NCBI GenBank assembly: GCA_037013495.1
Contig: CM072807.1
Span: forward strand, 27,446,802-27,510,801
DNA from: Hippophae tibetana
Taxonomy: Eukaryota; Streptophyta; Magnoliopsida; Rosales; Elaeagnaceae
Length of the DNA stretch: 64,000 nucleotides
Direction: 5' to 3'
Of the stretch, positions 38,505 to 53,077 are shown piece after piece. Below the pieces are notes generated by a model. The model saw only the letters and a program-made list of their open reading frames with translations. It was not told the origin of the DNA and ran no database searches. The translations under genes and the position numbers were made by a program. Position 1 is the first letter of the stretch. Every line of letters begins with the position of its first letter.

Positions 38505-41500
38505 GTCAACCCGACCCGTTTTGACCGTAGCAGATACCAGACCGTATCCTGATATTACGGTGACAAAATCCAGCGTTCTTTTTATCAAATTTCTCATAAT
38601 TCGATTTTCGAGTGATTCATGGTCTTAGTTTGAAGTAAAAACATTAATTTAAATAAAAATTTAATTAATGAATGAAATAAATACCCACGATAAATTGTAT
38701 TTATTTTCATAATTTGTTTTTATATTTAAATTCACAGAATCACTCAAACGTAAATATTGAAACAATTTAAAATTTCCATGTGCATAAAAAACAACCAAAA
38801 TCAAACACCCAAAATTTCAATTCCTCGTGTAATAGATCAAAAGAGAGATGTTTTCAAAATGGCTCTAATACCAAATGTTAGTATACAATTCAATCCAAAA
38901 ACTTTCGGAAACGCATACAAACGCATAATTTAAATGTAGTGGAAATAAAATGGATTGAAAACATACCCCTTTCCTTGATCAATTTTTTTTTTTTTTTTTG
39001 AAAATCTTCATCTTCAACCCAGAGGCGGGTCAACCCGACCCGGTTTGACCGTAACGGATACCCGGCCGTATCCTCCTATTCCGGTGATGGAATCTAGCGT
39101 TCTTTTTATCAAAATTTTCATAATTCGATTTTCGATTGATTCATGGTCTTAATTTGAAGTAATACCATTATTTTAAATAAAAATTTAATTAATGAATCAA
39201 ATAAATACCCACGATAAATTTTATTCATTTTATTCATTTGTTTTCAAGTTTACATTCACAGAATCACTCAAAGGTAAATATTGAAACAATTTAAAATTTC
39301 CATGTGCATAAAAAACAAGGAAAATCAAAAACCCAAAATTTCAATTCCTCGTAAAACAGATCAAAAGAGAGATGTTTCCAAAAATGGCTTCAATACCAAA
39401 TGTTAGAATACAATTCAATCCAGAAACTTTCGGAAAAGCATACGAACGCATAATTTAAATGGAGTCGAAAAAAAATGGATTGAAAACATACCTCTTGGCT
39501 GGATAAATTTTTTTTTTTGAAAAACTTCAACTTCAACCGCGAGGCGAGTCAAACCGACCCGGTTTGACCGTAGCGGATACCCGACTGTATCCTGATATTC
39601 CGGTGACAAAATCCAGCGTTCTTTTTATCAAATTTCTCATAATTAGATTTTCGAGTGATTCATGGTCTTAATTTGAAGTAAAATCATTATTTTAAATAAA
39701 AATTTAATTAATGAATCAAATAAATACCCACGATAAATTGTATTTATTTTCATCATTTGTTTTCATATTTAAATTCAAAGAATCACTCAAACGTAAATAT
39801 TGAAACAATTTAAAATTTCCATGTGCATAAAAAACAACCAAAATCAAAAACCCAAAATTTCAATTCCTCGTGAAACAGAGCAAAAGAGAGATGTTTTCAA
39901 AAATGGCTACAATACCAAATGTTAGAATACAATTCAATCCAGAAACTTTCGGAAACGCATACATACACATAATTTAAATGCAGTAGAAATAAAATGGATT
40001 GAAAACATACCTCTTGCCTTGATCAAATTTTTGTTTTTTGAAAAACTTCATCTGCAACCCAGAGGCGGGTCAACCCGACCCGGTTTGACCGTAACGGATA
40101 CCCGGCCGTATCCTCCTATTCCGGTGACGGAATACAGCGTTCTTTTTATCAAAATTCTCATAATTCGATTTTCGATTGATTCATGGTTTTAATTTGAAGT
40201 AATACCATTATTTTAAGTAAAAATTTAATTAATGAATCAAATAAATACCCACGATAAATTTTATTCATTTTATTCATTTGTTTTCAAGTTTACATTCACA
40301 GAATCACACAAAGGTAAATATTGAAACAATTTAAAATTTCCATGTGCATAAAAAACAAGGAAAATCAAAAACCAAAAATTTCAATTCCTCGTAAAACAGA
40401 TCAAAAGAGAGATGTTTCCAAAAATGGCTTCAATACCAAATGTTAGAATACAATTCAATCCAGAAACTTTCGGAAAAGCATACGAACGCATAATTTAAAT
40501 GGAGTCGAAAAAAAATGGATTGAAAACATACCTCTTGCCTGGATAAATTTTTTTTTTTTGAAAAACTTCAACTTCAACCGTGAGGCGAGTCAACCCGACC
40601 CAGTTTGACCGTAGCGGATACGAGACCGTATCCTGATATTACGGTGACAAAATCCAGCGTTCTTTTTATCAAATTTCTCATAATTCGATTTTCGAGTGAT
40701 CCATGGTCTTAGTTTGAAGTAAAAACATTATTTTAAATAAAAATTTAATTAATGAATCAAATAAATACCCACGATAAATTGTATTTATTTTCATCATTTG
40801 TTTTCATATTTAAATTCAAAGAATCACTCAAACGTAAATATTGAAACAATTTAAAATTTCCATGTGCATAAAAAACAACCAAAATCAAAAACCCAAAATT
40901 TCAATTCCTCGTGAAACAGAGCAAAAGAGAGATGTTTTCAAAAATGGCTACAATACCAAATGTTAGAATACAATTCAATCCAGAAACTTTCGGAAACGCA
41001 TACATACACATAATTTAAATGCAGTAGAAATAAAATGGATTGAAAACATACCTCTTGCCTTGATCAAATTTTTGTTTTTTGAAAAACTTCATCTGCAACC
41101 CAGAGGCGGGTCAACCCGACCCGGTTTGACCGTAACGGATACCCGGCCGTATCCTCCTATTCCGGTGACGGAATACAGCGTTCTTTTTATCAAAATTCTC
41201 ATAATTCGATTTTCGATTGATTCATGGTTTTAATTTGAAGTAATACCATTATTTTAAGTAAAAATTTAATTAATGAATCAAATAAATACCCACGATAAAT
41301 TTTATTCATTTTATTCATTTGTTTTCAAGTTTACATTCACAGAATCACACAAAGGTAAATATTGAAACAATTTAAAATTTCCATGTGCATAAAAAACAAG
41401 GAAAATCAAAAACCAAAAATTTCAATTCCTCGTAAAACAGATCAAAAGAGAGATGTTTCCAAAAATGGCTTCAATACCAAATGTTAGAATACAATTCAAT

Positions 41501-41627
41501 CCAGAAACTTTCGGAAAAGCATACGAACACATAATTTAAATGGAGTCGAAAAAAATGGATTGAAAACATACCTCTTGCCAGGATCAATTTTTTTTTTTGA
41601 AAAACTTCAACTTCAACCGCGAGGCGA
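38505..41627 (+). repeat. Second hexamer type, copy 1
   Basis: Anchors are 38505 (A0), 39029 (B0), 39548 (A''), 40069 (B), 40589 (A) and 41110 (B); length 3,123 bp. It opens with A0-B0 copy 4 (CCCGTTTTGACC, GTAGCAGATACC). Other marks are ATAATTAGATTTTCG and TAAAATCATT after A'', AACCAAAAATTTC near 40371, CCGTGAGG at 40589 and GATCCATGG near 40698. Same length as the first hexamer but different monomer order and variants. Confidence 0.9.
38983..38999 (+). repeat. Longest class of variable T-tract (17 T)
   Basis: Every monomer has a T-tract immediately before its head lead GAAAAAC or GAAAATC. In ordinary B monomers it is T5-G-T6; elsewhere it is an uninterrupted run that varies between 10 (29091-29100) and 17 bases (here and near 42106-42122). 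This tract accounts for most of the 518-525 bp variation in monomer length, as expected of slippage at a mononucleotide run. Confidence 0.88.
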
Positions 41628-44600
41628 GTCAACCCGACCCGTTTTGACCGTAGCAGATACCAGACCGTATCCTGATATTACGGTGACAAAATCCAGCGTT
41701 CTTTTTATCAAATTTCTCATAATTCGATTTTCGAGTGATTCATGGTCTTAGTTTGAAGTAAAAACATTAATTTAAATAAAAATTTAATTAATGAATGAAA
41801 TAAATACCCACGATAAATTGTATTTATTTTCATAATTTGTTTTTATATTTAAATTCACAGAATCACTCAAACGTAAATATTGAAACAATTTAAAATTTCC
41901 ATGTGCATAAAAAACAACCAAAATCAAACACCCAAAATTTCAATTCCTCGTGTAATAGATCAAAAGAGAGATGTTTTCAAAATGGCTCTAATACCAAATG
42001 TTAGTATACAATTCAATCCAAAAACTTTCGGAAACGCATACAAACGCATAATTTAAATGTAGTGGAAATAAAATGGATTGAAAACATACCCCTTTCCTTG
42101 ATCAATTTTTTTTTTTTTTTTTGAAAATCTTCATCTTCAACCCAGAGGCGGGTCAACCCGACCCGGTTTGACCGTAACGGATACCCGGCCGTATCCTCCT
42201 ATTCCGGTGATGGAATCTAGCGTTCTTTTTATCAAAATTTTCATAATTCGATTTTCGATTGATTCATGGTCTTAATTTGAAGTAATACCATTATTTTAAA
42301 TAAAAATTTAATTAATGAATCAAATAAATACCCACGATAAATTTTATTCATTTTATTCATTTGTTTTCAAGTTTACATTCACAGAATCACTCAAAGGTAA
42401 ATATTGAAACAATTTAAAATTTCCATGTGCATAAAAAACAAGGAAAATCAAAAACCCAAAATTTCAATTCCTCGTAAAACAGATCAAAAGAGAGATGTTT
42501 CCAAAAATGGCTTCAATACCAAATGTTAGAATACAATTCAATCCAGATCTTTCGGAAAAGCATACGAACGCATAATTTAAATGGAGTCGAAAAAAAATGG
42601 ATTGAAAACATACCTCTTGGCTGGATAAATTTTTTTTTTTGAAAAACTTCAACTTCAACCGCGAGGCGAGTCAAACCGACCCGGTTTGACCGTAGCGGAT
42701 ACCCGACTGTATCCTGATATTACGGTGACAAAATCCAGCGTTCTTTTTATCAAATTTCTCATAATTAGATTTTCGAGTGATTCATGGTCTTAATTTGAAG
42801 TAAAATCATTATTTTAAATAAAAATTAAATTAATGAATCAAATAAATACCCACGATAAATTGTATTTATTTTCATCATTTGTTTTCATATTTAAATTCAA
42901 AGAATCACTCAAACGTAAATATTGAAACAATTTAAAATTTCCATGTGCATAAAAAACAACCAAAATCAAAAACCCAAAATTTCAATTCCTCGTGAAACAG
43001 AGCAAAAGAGAGATGTTTTCAAAAATGGCTACAATACCAAATGTTAGAATACAATTCAATCCAGAAACTTTCGGAAACGCATACATACACATAATTTAAA
43101 TGCAGTAGAAATAAAATGGATTGAAAACATACCTCTTGCCTTGATCAAATTTTTGTTTTTTGAAAAACTTCATCTGCAACCCAGAGGCGGGTCAACCCGA
43201 CCCGGTTTGACCGTAACGGATACCCGGCCGTATCCTCCTATTCCGGTGACGGAATACAGCGTTCTTTTTATCAAAATTCTCATAATTCGATTTTCGATTG
43301 ATTCATGGTTTTAATTTGAAGTAATACCATTATTTTAAGTAAAAATTTAATTAATGAATCAAATAAATACCCACGATAAATTTTATTCATTTTATTCATT
43401 TGTTTTCAAGTTTACATTCACAGAATCACACAAAGGTAAATATTGAAACAATTTAAAATTTCCATGTGCATAAAAAACAAGGAAAATCAAAAACCAAAAA
43501 TTTCAATTCCTCGTAAAACAGATCAAAAGAGAGATGTTTCCAAAAATGGCTTCAATACCAAATGTTAGAATACAATTCAATCCAGAAACTTTCGGAAAAG
43601 CATACGAACGCATAATTTAAATGGAGTCGAAAAAAAATGGATTGAAAACATACCTCTTGCCTGGATAAATTTTTTTTTTTTGAAAAACTTCAACTTCAAC
43701 CGTGAGGCGAGTCAACCCGACCCAGTTTGACCGTAGCGGATACGAGACCGTATCCTGATATTACGGTGACAAAATCCAGCGTTCTTTTTATCAAATTTCT
43801 CATAATTCGATTTTCGAGTGATCCATGGTCTTAGTTTGAAGTAAAAACATTATTTTAAATAAAAATTTAATTAATGAATCAAATAAATACCCACGATAAA
43901 TTGTATTTATTTTCATCATTTGTTTTCATATTTAAATTCAAAGAATCACTCAAACGTAAATATTGAAACAATTTAAAATTTCCATGTGCATAAAAAACAA
44001 CCAAAATCAAAAACCCAAAATTTCAATTCCTCGTGAAACAGAGCAAAAGAGAGATGTTTTCAAAAATGGCTACAATACCAAATGTTAGAATACAATTCAA
44101 TCCAGAAACTTTCGGAAACGCATACATACACATAATTTAAATGCAGTAGAAATAAAATGGATTGAAAACATACCTCTTGCCTTGATCAAATTTTTGTTTT
44201 TTGAAAAACTTCATCTACAACCCAGAGGCGGGTCAACCCGACCCGGTTTGACCGTAACGGATACCCGGCCGTATCCTCCTATTCCGGTGACGGAATACAG
44301 CGTTCTTTTTATCAAAATTCTCATAATTCGATTTTCGATTGATTCATGGTTTTAATTTGAAGTAATACCATTATTTTAAGTAAAAATTTAATTAATGAAT
44401 CAAATAAATACCCACGATAAATTTTATTCATTTTATTCATTTGTTTTCAAGTTTACATTCACAGAATCACACAAAGGTAAATATTGAAACAATTTAAAAT
44501 TTCCATGTGCATAAAAAACAAGGAAAATCAAAAACCAAAAATTTCAATTCCTCGTAAAACAGATCAAAAGAGAGATGTTTCCAAAAATGGCTTCAATACC

Positions 44601-44751
44601 AAATGTTAGAATACAATTCAATCCAGAAACTTTCGGAAAAGCATACGAACGCATAATTTAAATGGAGTCGAAAAAAAATGGATTGAAAACATACCTCTTG
44701 CCTGGATAAATTTTTTTTTTTTGAAAAACTTCAACTTCAACCGTGAGGCGA
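41628..44751 (+). repeat. Second hexamer type, copy 2
   Basis: Anchors are 41628 (A0), 42152 (B0), 42670 (A''), 43191 (B), 43711 (A) and 44232 (B); length 3,124 bp. It repeats all marks of copy 1, including A0-B0 copy 5 and the 17-base T-tract before B0. Private differences include CCAGATCTTTCGG near 42544 (other copies CCAGAAACTTTCGG) and CATCTACAACCC before 44232. Confidence 0.9.
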
Positions 44752-45272
44752 GTCAAACCGACCCAGTTTGACCGTAGCGGATACGAGACTGTATCCTGAT
44801 ATTACGGTGACAAAATCCAGCGTTCTTTTTATCAAATTTCTCATAATTCGATTTTCGAGTGATCCATGGTCTTAGTTTGAAGTAAAAACATTATTTTAAA
44901 TAAAAATTTAATTAATGAATCAAATAAATACCCACGATAAATTGTATATATTTTAATCATTTGTTTTCATATTTAAATTCACAGAATCACTCAAACGTAA
45001 ATATTGAAACAATTTAAAATTTCCATGTGCATAAAAAACAACCAAAATCAAAAACCCAAAATTTCAATTCCTCGTGAAACAGAGCAAAAGAGAGATGTTT
45101 TCAAAAATGGCTACAATACCAAATGTTAGTATACAATTCAATCCAAAAAATTTCGGAAACGCATACAAACGCATAATTTAAATGCAGTGGAAATAAAATG
45201 GATTGAAAACATACCTCTTTCCTTGATCAAATTTTTGTTTTTTGAAAAACTTCATCTTCAACCCAGAGGCGG
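44752..45272 (+). repeat. A monomer entering the 45-51 kb tetramers
   Basis: Anchor 44752. The head has CCGTGAGG and a private GTCAAACC with GAGACTG; the tail has GATCCATGG and TGTATATATTTTAATC near 44943. That tail mark then recurs once per tetramer, so this monomer is the left-hand equivalent of the tetramer's last position. Confidence 0.82.
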
Positions 45273-47353
45273 GTCAACCCGACCCGGTTTGACCGTAACG
45301 GATACCCGGCCATATCCTCCTATTCCGGTGACGGAATACAGCGTTCTTTTTATCAAAATTCTCATAATTCGATTTTCGATTGATTCATGGTTTTAATTTG
45401 AAGTAATACCATTATTTTAAGTAAAAATTTAATTAATGAATCAAATAAATACCCACGATAAATTTTATTCATTTTATTCATTTGTTTTCAAGTTTACATT
45501 CACAGAATCACACAAAGGTAAATATTGAAACAATTTAAAATTTCCATGTGCATAAAAAACAAGGAAAATCAAAAACCAAAAATTTCAATTCCTCGTAAAA
45601 CAGATCAAAAGAGAGATGTTTCCAAAAATGGCTTCAATACCAAATGTTAGAATACAATTCAATCCAGAAACTTTCGGAAAAGCATACGAACGCATAATTT
45701 AAATGGAGTCGAAAAAAAATGGATTGAAAACATACCTCTTGCCTGGATAAATTTTTTTTTTTGAAAAACTTCAACTTCAACCGTGAGGCGAGTCAACCCG
45801 ACCCAGTTTGACCGTAGCGGATACGAGACCGTATCCTGATATTACGGTGACAAAATCCAGCGTTCTTTTTATCAAATTTCTCATAATTCGATTTTCGAGT
45901 GATCCATGGTCTTAGTTTGAAGTAAAAACATTATTTTAAATAAAAATTTAATTAATGAATCAAATAAATACCCACGATAAATTGTATTTATTTTCATCAT
46001 TTGTTTTCATATTTAAATTCAAAGAATCACTCAAACGTAAATATTGAAACAATTTAAAATTTCCATGTGCATAAAAAACAACCAAAATCAAAAACCCAAA
46101 ATTTCAATTCCTCGTGAAACAGAGCAAAAGAGAGATGTTTTCAAAAATGGCTACAATACCAAATGTTAGAATACAATTCAATCCAGAAACTTTCGGAAAC
46201 GCATACATACACATAATTTAAATGCAGTAGAAATAAAATGGATTGAAAACATACCTCTTGCCTTGATCAAATTTTTGTTTTTTGAAAAACTTCATCTGCA
46301 ACCCAGAGGCGGGTCAACCCGACCCGGTTTGACCGTAACGGATACCCGGCCGTATCCTCCTATTCCGGTGACGGAATACAGCGTTCTTTTTATCAAAATT
46401 CTCATAATTCGATTTTCGATTGATTCATGGTTTTAATTTGAAGTAATACCATTATTTTAAGTAAAAATTTAATTAATGAATCAAATAAATACCCACGATA
46501 AATTTTATTCATTTTATTCATTTGTTTTCAAGTTTACATTCACAGAATCACACAAAGGTAAATATTGAAACAATTTAAAATTTCCATGTGCATAAAAAAC
46601 AAGGAAAATCAAAAACCAAAAATTTCAATTCCTCGTAAAACAGATCAAAAGAGAGATGTTTCCAAAAATGGCTTCAATACCAAATGTTAGAATACAATTC
46701 AATCCAGAAACTTTCGGAAAAGCATACGAACGCATAATTTAAATGGAGTCGAAAAAAAATGGATTGAAAACATACCTCTTGCCTGGATAAATTTTTTTTT
46801 TTTGAAAAACTTCAACTTCAACCGTGAGGCGAGTCAACCCGACCCAGTTTGACCGTAGCGGATACGAGACCGTATCCTGATATTACGGTGACAAAATCCA
46901 GCGTTCTTTTTATCAAATTTCTCATAATTCGATTTTCGAGTGATCCATGGTCTTAGTTTGAAGTAAAAACATTATTTTAAATAAAAATTTAATTAATGAA
47001 TCAAATAAATACCCACGATAAATTGTATATATTTTAATCATTTGTTTTCATATTTAAATTCACAGAATCACTCAAACGTAAATATTGAAACAATTTAAAA
47101 TTTCCATGTGCATAAAAAACAACCAAAATCAAACACCCAAAATTTCAATTCCTCGTGTAATAGATCAAAAGAGAGATGTTTTCAAAAATGGCTCTAATAC
47201 CAAATGTTAGTATACAATTCAATCCAAAAAATTTCGGAAACGCATACAAACGCATAATTTAAATGCAGTGGAAATAAAATGGATTGAAAACATACCTCTT
47301 TCCTTGATCAAATTTTTGTTTTTTGAAAAACTTCATCTTCAACCCAGAGGCGG
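45273..47353 (+). repeat. Uniform tetramer, copy 1
   Basis: Anchors are 45273 (B), 45792 (A), 46313 (B) and 46833 (A); length 2,081 bp. The first B head has GGCCATATCC (CpG to CpA change from GGCCGTATCC). Both A heads have CCGTGAGG and GATCCATGG. The second B follows CATCTGCAACCC. The last tail has TGTATATATTTTAATC. Confidence 0.92.
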
Positions 47354-49435
47354 GTCAACCCGACCCGGTTTGACCGTAACGGATACCCGGCCATATCCTC
47401 CTATTCCGGTGACGGAATACAGCGTTCTTTTTATCAAAATTCTCATAATTCGATTTTCGATTGATTCATGGTTTTAATTTGAAGTAATACCATTATTTTA
47501 AGTAAAAATTTAATTAATGAATCAAATAAATACCCACGATAAATTTTATTCATTTTATTCATTTGTTTTCAAGTTTACATTCACAGAATCACACAAAGGT
47601 AAATATTGAAACAATTTAAAATTTCCATGTGCATAAAAAACAAGGAAAATCAAAAACCAAAAATTTCAATTCCTCGTAGAACAGATCAAAAGAGAGATGT
47701 TTCCAAAAATGGCTTCAATACCAAATGTTAGAATACAATTCAATCCAGAAACTTTCGGAAAAGCATACGAACGCATAATTTAAATGGAGTCGAAAAAAAA
47801 TGGATTGAAAACATACCTCTTGCCTGGATAAATTTTTTTTTTTTGAAAAACTTCAACTTCAACCGTGAGGCGAGTCAACCCGACCCAGTTTGACCGTAGC
47901 GGATACGAGACCGTATCCTGATATTACGGTGACAAAATCCAGCGTTCTTTTTATCAAATTTCTCATAATTCGATTTTCGAGTGATCCATGGTCTTAGTTT
48001 GAAGTAAAAACATTATTTTAAATAAAAATTTAATTAATGAATCAAATAAATACCCACGATAAATTGTATTTATTTTCATCATTTGTTTTCATATTTAAAT
48101 TCAAAGAATCACTCAAACGTAAATATTGAAACAATTTAAAATTTCCATGTGCATAAAAAACAACCAAAATCAAAAACCCAAAATTTCAATTCCTCGTGAA
48201 ACAGAGCAAAAGAGAGATGTTTTCAAAAATGGCTACAATACCAAATGTTAGAATACAATTCAATCCAGAAACTTTCGGAAACGCATACATACACATAATT
48301 TAAATGCAGTAGAAATAAAATGGATTGAAAACATACCTCTTGCCTTGATCAAATTTTTGTTTTTTGAAAAACTTCATCTGCAACCCAGAGGCGGGTCAAC
48401 CCGACCCGGTTTGACCGTAACGGATACCCGGCCGTATCCTCCTATTCCGGTGACGGAATACAGCGTTCTTTTTATCAAAATTCTCATAATTCGATTTTCG
48501 ATTGATTCATGGTTTTAATTTGAAGTAATACCATTATTTTAAGTAAAAATTTAATTAATGAATCAAATAAATACCCACGATAAATTTTATTCATTTTATT
48601 CATTTGTTTTCAAGTTTACATTCACAGAATCACACAAAGGTAAATATTGAAACAATTTAAAATTTCCATGTGCATAAAAAACAAGGAAAATCAAAAACCA
48701 AAAATTTCAATTCCTCGTAAAACAGATCAAAAGAGAGATGTTTCCAAAAATGGCTTCAATACCAAATGTTAGAATACAATTCAATCCAGAAACTTTCGGA
48801 AAAGCATACGAACGCATAATTTAAATGGAGTCGAAAAAAAATGGATTGAAAACATACCTCTTGCCTGGATAAATTTTTTTTTTTTGAAAAACTTCAACTT
48901 CAACCGTGAGGCGAGTCAACCCGACCCAGTTTGACCGTAGCGGATACGAGACCGTATCCTGATATTACGGTGACAAAATCCAGCGTTCTTTTTATCAAAT
49001 TTCTCATAATTCGATTTTCGAGTGATCCATGGTCTTAGTTTGAAGTAAAAACATTATTTTAAATAAAAATTTAATTAATGAATCAAATAAATACCCACGA
49101 TAAATTGTATATATTTTAATCATTTGTTTTCATATTTAAATTCACAGAATCACTCAAACGTAAATATTGAAACAATTTAAAATTTCCATGTGCATAAAAA
49201 ACAACCAAAATCAAACACCCAAAATTTCAATTCCTCGTGTAATAGATCAAAAGAGAGATGTTTTCAAAAATGGCTCTAATACCAAATGTTAGTATACAAT
49301 TCAATCCAAAAAATTTCGGAAACGCATACAAACGCATAATTTAAATGCAGTGGAAATAAAATGGATTGAAAACATACCTCTTTCCTTGATCAAATTTTTG
49401 TTTTTTGAAAAACTTCATCTTCAACCCAGAGGCGG
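47354..49435 (+). repeat. Uniform tetramer, copy 2
   Basis: Anchors are 47354 (B), 47874 (A), 48395 (B) and 48915 (A); length 2,082 bp. Marks are as in copy 1. The one private base I noticed is CGTAGAACAG near 47677 in place of CGTAAAACAG. Confidence 0.92.
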
Positions 49436-51515
49436 GTCAACCCGACCCGGTTTGACCGTAACGGATACCCGGCCATATCCTCCTATTCCGGTGACGGAAT
49501 ACAGCGTTCTTTTTATCAAAATTCTCATAATTCGATTTTCGATTGATTCATGGTTTTAATTTGAAGTAATACCATTATTTTAAGTAAAAATTTAATTAAT
49601 GAATCAAATAAATACCCACGATAAATTTTATTCATTTTATTCATTTGTTTTCAAGTTTACATTCACAGAATCACACAAAGGTAAATATTGAAACAATTTA
49701 AAATTTCCATGTGCATAAAAAACAAGGAAAATCAAAAACCAAAAATTTCAATTCCTCGTAAAACAGATCAAAAGAGAGATGTTTCCAAAAATGGCTTCAA
49801 TACCAAATGTTAGAATACAATTCAATCCAGAAACTTTCGGAAAAGCATACGAACGCATAATTTAAATGGAGTCGAAAAAAAATGGATTGAAAACATACCT
49901 CTTGCCTGGATAAATTTTTTTTTTTGAAAAACTTCAACTTCAACCGTGAGGCGAGTCAACCCGACCCAGTTTGACCGTAGCGGATACGAGACCGTATCCT
50001 GATATTACGGTGACAAAATCCAGCGTTCTTTTTATCAAATTTCTCATAATTCGATTTTCGAGTGATCCATGGTCTTAGTTTGAAGTAAAAACATTATTTT
50101 AAATAAAAATTTAATTAATGAATCAAATAAATACCCACGATAAATTGTATTTATTTTCATCATTTGTTTTCATATTTAAATTCAAAGAATCACTCAAACG
50201 TAAATATTGAAACAATTTAAAATTTCCATGTGCATAAAAAACAACCAAAATCAAAAACCCAAAATTTCAATTCCTCGTGAAACAGAGCAAAAGAGAGATG
50301 TTTTCAAAAATGGCTACAATACCAAATGTTAGAATACAATTCAATCCAGAAACTTTCGGAAACGCATACATACACATAATTTAAATGCAGTAGAAATAAA
50401 ATGGATTGAAAACATACCTCTTGCCTTGATCAAATTTTTGTTTTTTGAAAAACTTCATCTGCAACCCAGAGGCGGGTCAACCCGACCCGGTTTGACCGTA
50501 ACGGATACCCGGCCGTATCCTCCTATTCCGGTGACGGAATACAGCGTTCTTTTTATCAAAATTCTCATAATTCGATTTTCGATTGATTCATGGTTTTAAT
50601 TTGAAGTAATACCATTATTTTAAGTAAAAATTTAATTAATGAATCAAATAAATACCCACGATAAATTTTATTCATTTTATTCATTTGTTTTCAAGTTTAC
50701 ATTCACAGAATCACACAAAGGTAAATATTGAAACAATTTAAAATTTCCATGTGCATAAAAAACAAGGAAAATCAAAAACCAAAAATTTCAATTCCTCGTA
50801 AAACAGATCAAAAGAGAGATGTTTCCAAAAATGGCTTCAATACCAAATGTTAGAATACAATTCAATCCAGAAACTTTCGGAAAAGCATACGAACGCATAA
50901 TTTAAATGGAGTCGAAAAAAAATGGATTGAAAACATACCTCTTGCCTGGATAAATTTTTTTTTTTGAAAAACTTCAACTTCAACCGTGAGGCGAGTCAAC
51001 CCGACCCAGTTTGACCGTAGCGGACACGAGACCGTATCCTGATATTACGGTGACAAAATCCAGCGTTCTTTTTATCAAATTTCTCATAATTCGATTTTCG
51101 AGTGATCCATGGTCTTAGTTTGAAGTAAAAACATTATTTTAAATAAAAATTTAATTAATGAATCAAATAAATACCCACGATAAATTGTATATATTTTAAT
51201 CATTTGTTTTCATATTTAAATTCACAGAATCACTCAAACGTAAATATTGAAACAATTTAAAATTTCCATGTGCATAAAAAACAACCAAAATCAAACACCC
51301 AAAATTTCAATTCCTCGTGTAATAGATCAAAAGAGAGATGTTTTCAAAAATGGCTCTAATACCAAATGTTAGTATACAATTCAATCCAAAAAATTTCGGA
51401 AACGCATACAAACGCATAATTTAAATGCAGTGGAAATAAAATGGATTGAAAACATACCTCTTTCCTTGATCAAATTTTTGTTTTTGGAAAAACTTCATCT
51501 TCAACCCAGAGGCGG
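49436..51515 (+). repeat. Uniform tetramer, copy 3
   Basis: Anchors are 49436 (B), 49955 (A), 50476 (B) and 50995 (A); length 2,080 bp. Marks are as in copies 1 and 2. A private GCGGACACGAG at the last A head replaces GCGGATACGAG. Confidence 0.92.
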
Positions 51516-53077
51516 GTCAACCCGACCCGGTTTGACCGTAACGGATACCCGGCCATATCCTCCTATTCCGGTGACGGAATACAGCGTTCTTTTTATCAAA
51601 ATTCTCATAATTCGATTTTCGATTGATTCATGGTTTTAATTTGAAGTAATACCATTATTTTAAGTAAAAATTTAATTAATGAATCAAATAAATACCCACG
51701 ATAAATTTTATTCATTTTATTCATTTGTTTTCAAGTTTACATTCACAGAATCACACAAAGGTAAATATTGAAACAATTTAAAATTTCCATGTGCATAAAA
51801 AACAAGGAAAATCAAAAACCAAATATTTCAATTCCTCGTAAAACAGATCAAAAGAGAGATGTTTCCAAAAATGGCTTCAATACCAAATGTTAGAATACAA
51901 TTCAATCCAGAAACTTTCGGAAAAGCATACGAACGCATAATTTAAATGGAGTCGAAAAAAAATGGATTGAAAACATACCTCTTGCCTGGATAAATTTTTT
52001 TTTTTGAAAAACTTCAACTTCAACCGTGAGGCGAGTCAACCCGACCCAGTTTGACCGTAGCGGATACGAGACCGTATCCTGATATTACGGTGACAAAATC
52101 CAGCGTTCTTTTTATCAAATTTCTCATAATTCGATTTTCGAGTGATCCATGGTCTTAGTTTGAAGTAAAAACATTATTTTAAATAAAAATTTAATTAATG
52201 AATCAAATAAATACCCACGATAAATTGTATATATTTTAATCATTTGTTTTCATATTTAAATTCACAGAATCACTCAAACGTAAATATTGAAACAATTTAA
52301 AATTTCCATGTGCATAAAAAACAACCAAAATCAAACACCCAAAATTTCAATTCCTCGTGTAATAGATCAAAAGAGAGATGTTTTCAAAAATGGCTCTAAT
52401 ACCAAATGTTAGTATACAATTCAATCCAAAAAATTTCGGAAACGCATACAAACGCATAATTTAAATGCAGTGGAAATAAAATGGATTGAAAACATACCTC
52501 TTTCCTTGATCAAATTTTTGTTTTTTGAAAAACTTCATCTTCAACCCAGAGGTGGGTCAACCCGACCCGGTTTGACCGTAACGGATACCCGGCCATATCC
52601 TCCTATTCCGGTGACGGAATACAGCGTTCTTTTTATCAAAATTCTCATAATTCGATTTTCGATTGATTCATGGTTTTAATTTGAAGTAATACCATTATTT
52701 TAAGAAAAAATTTAATTAATGAATCAAATAAATATCCACGATAAATTGTATTCATTTTCTTCATTTGTTTTCAAGTTTACATTCACAGAATCACTCAAAC
52801 GTAAATATTGAAACAATTTAAAATTTCCATGTGCATAAAAAACAAGGAAAATCAAAAACCCAAAATTTCAATTCCTCGTAAAACAGATCAAAAGAGAGAT
52901 GTTTCCAAAAATGGCTTTAATGCCAAATGTTAGAATACAATTCAATCCAGAAACTTTCGGAAAAGCATACGAACGCATAATTTAAATGGAGTCGAAAAAA
53001 AATGGATTTAAAACATACCTCTTGCCTTGATCAATTTTTTTTTTTTTTGAAAAACTTCAACTTCAACCGCGAGGCGA
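51516..53077 (+). repeat. Collapsed dimer end of the tetramer series
   Basis: Anchors are 51516 (B), 52035 (A) and 52556 (B). Both B heads have GGCCATATCC and both lead-ins have TATATATTTTAATC, so the period here drops from four monomers to two. A deletion of one internal dimer by unequal exchange explains this. Private changes are TTTTTGGAAAAAC at 51481 and GAGGTGGG at 52556 (CpG to TpG). Confidence 0.86.
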
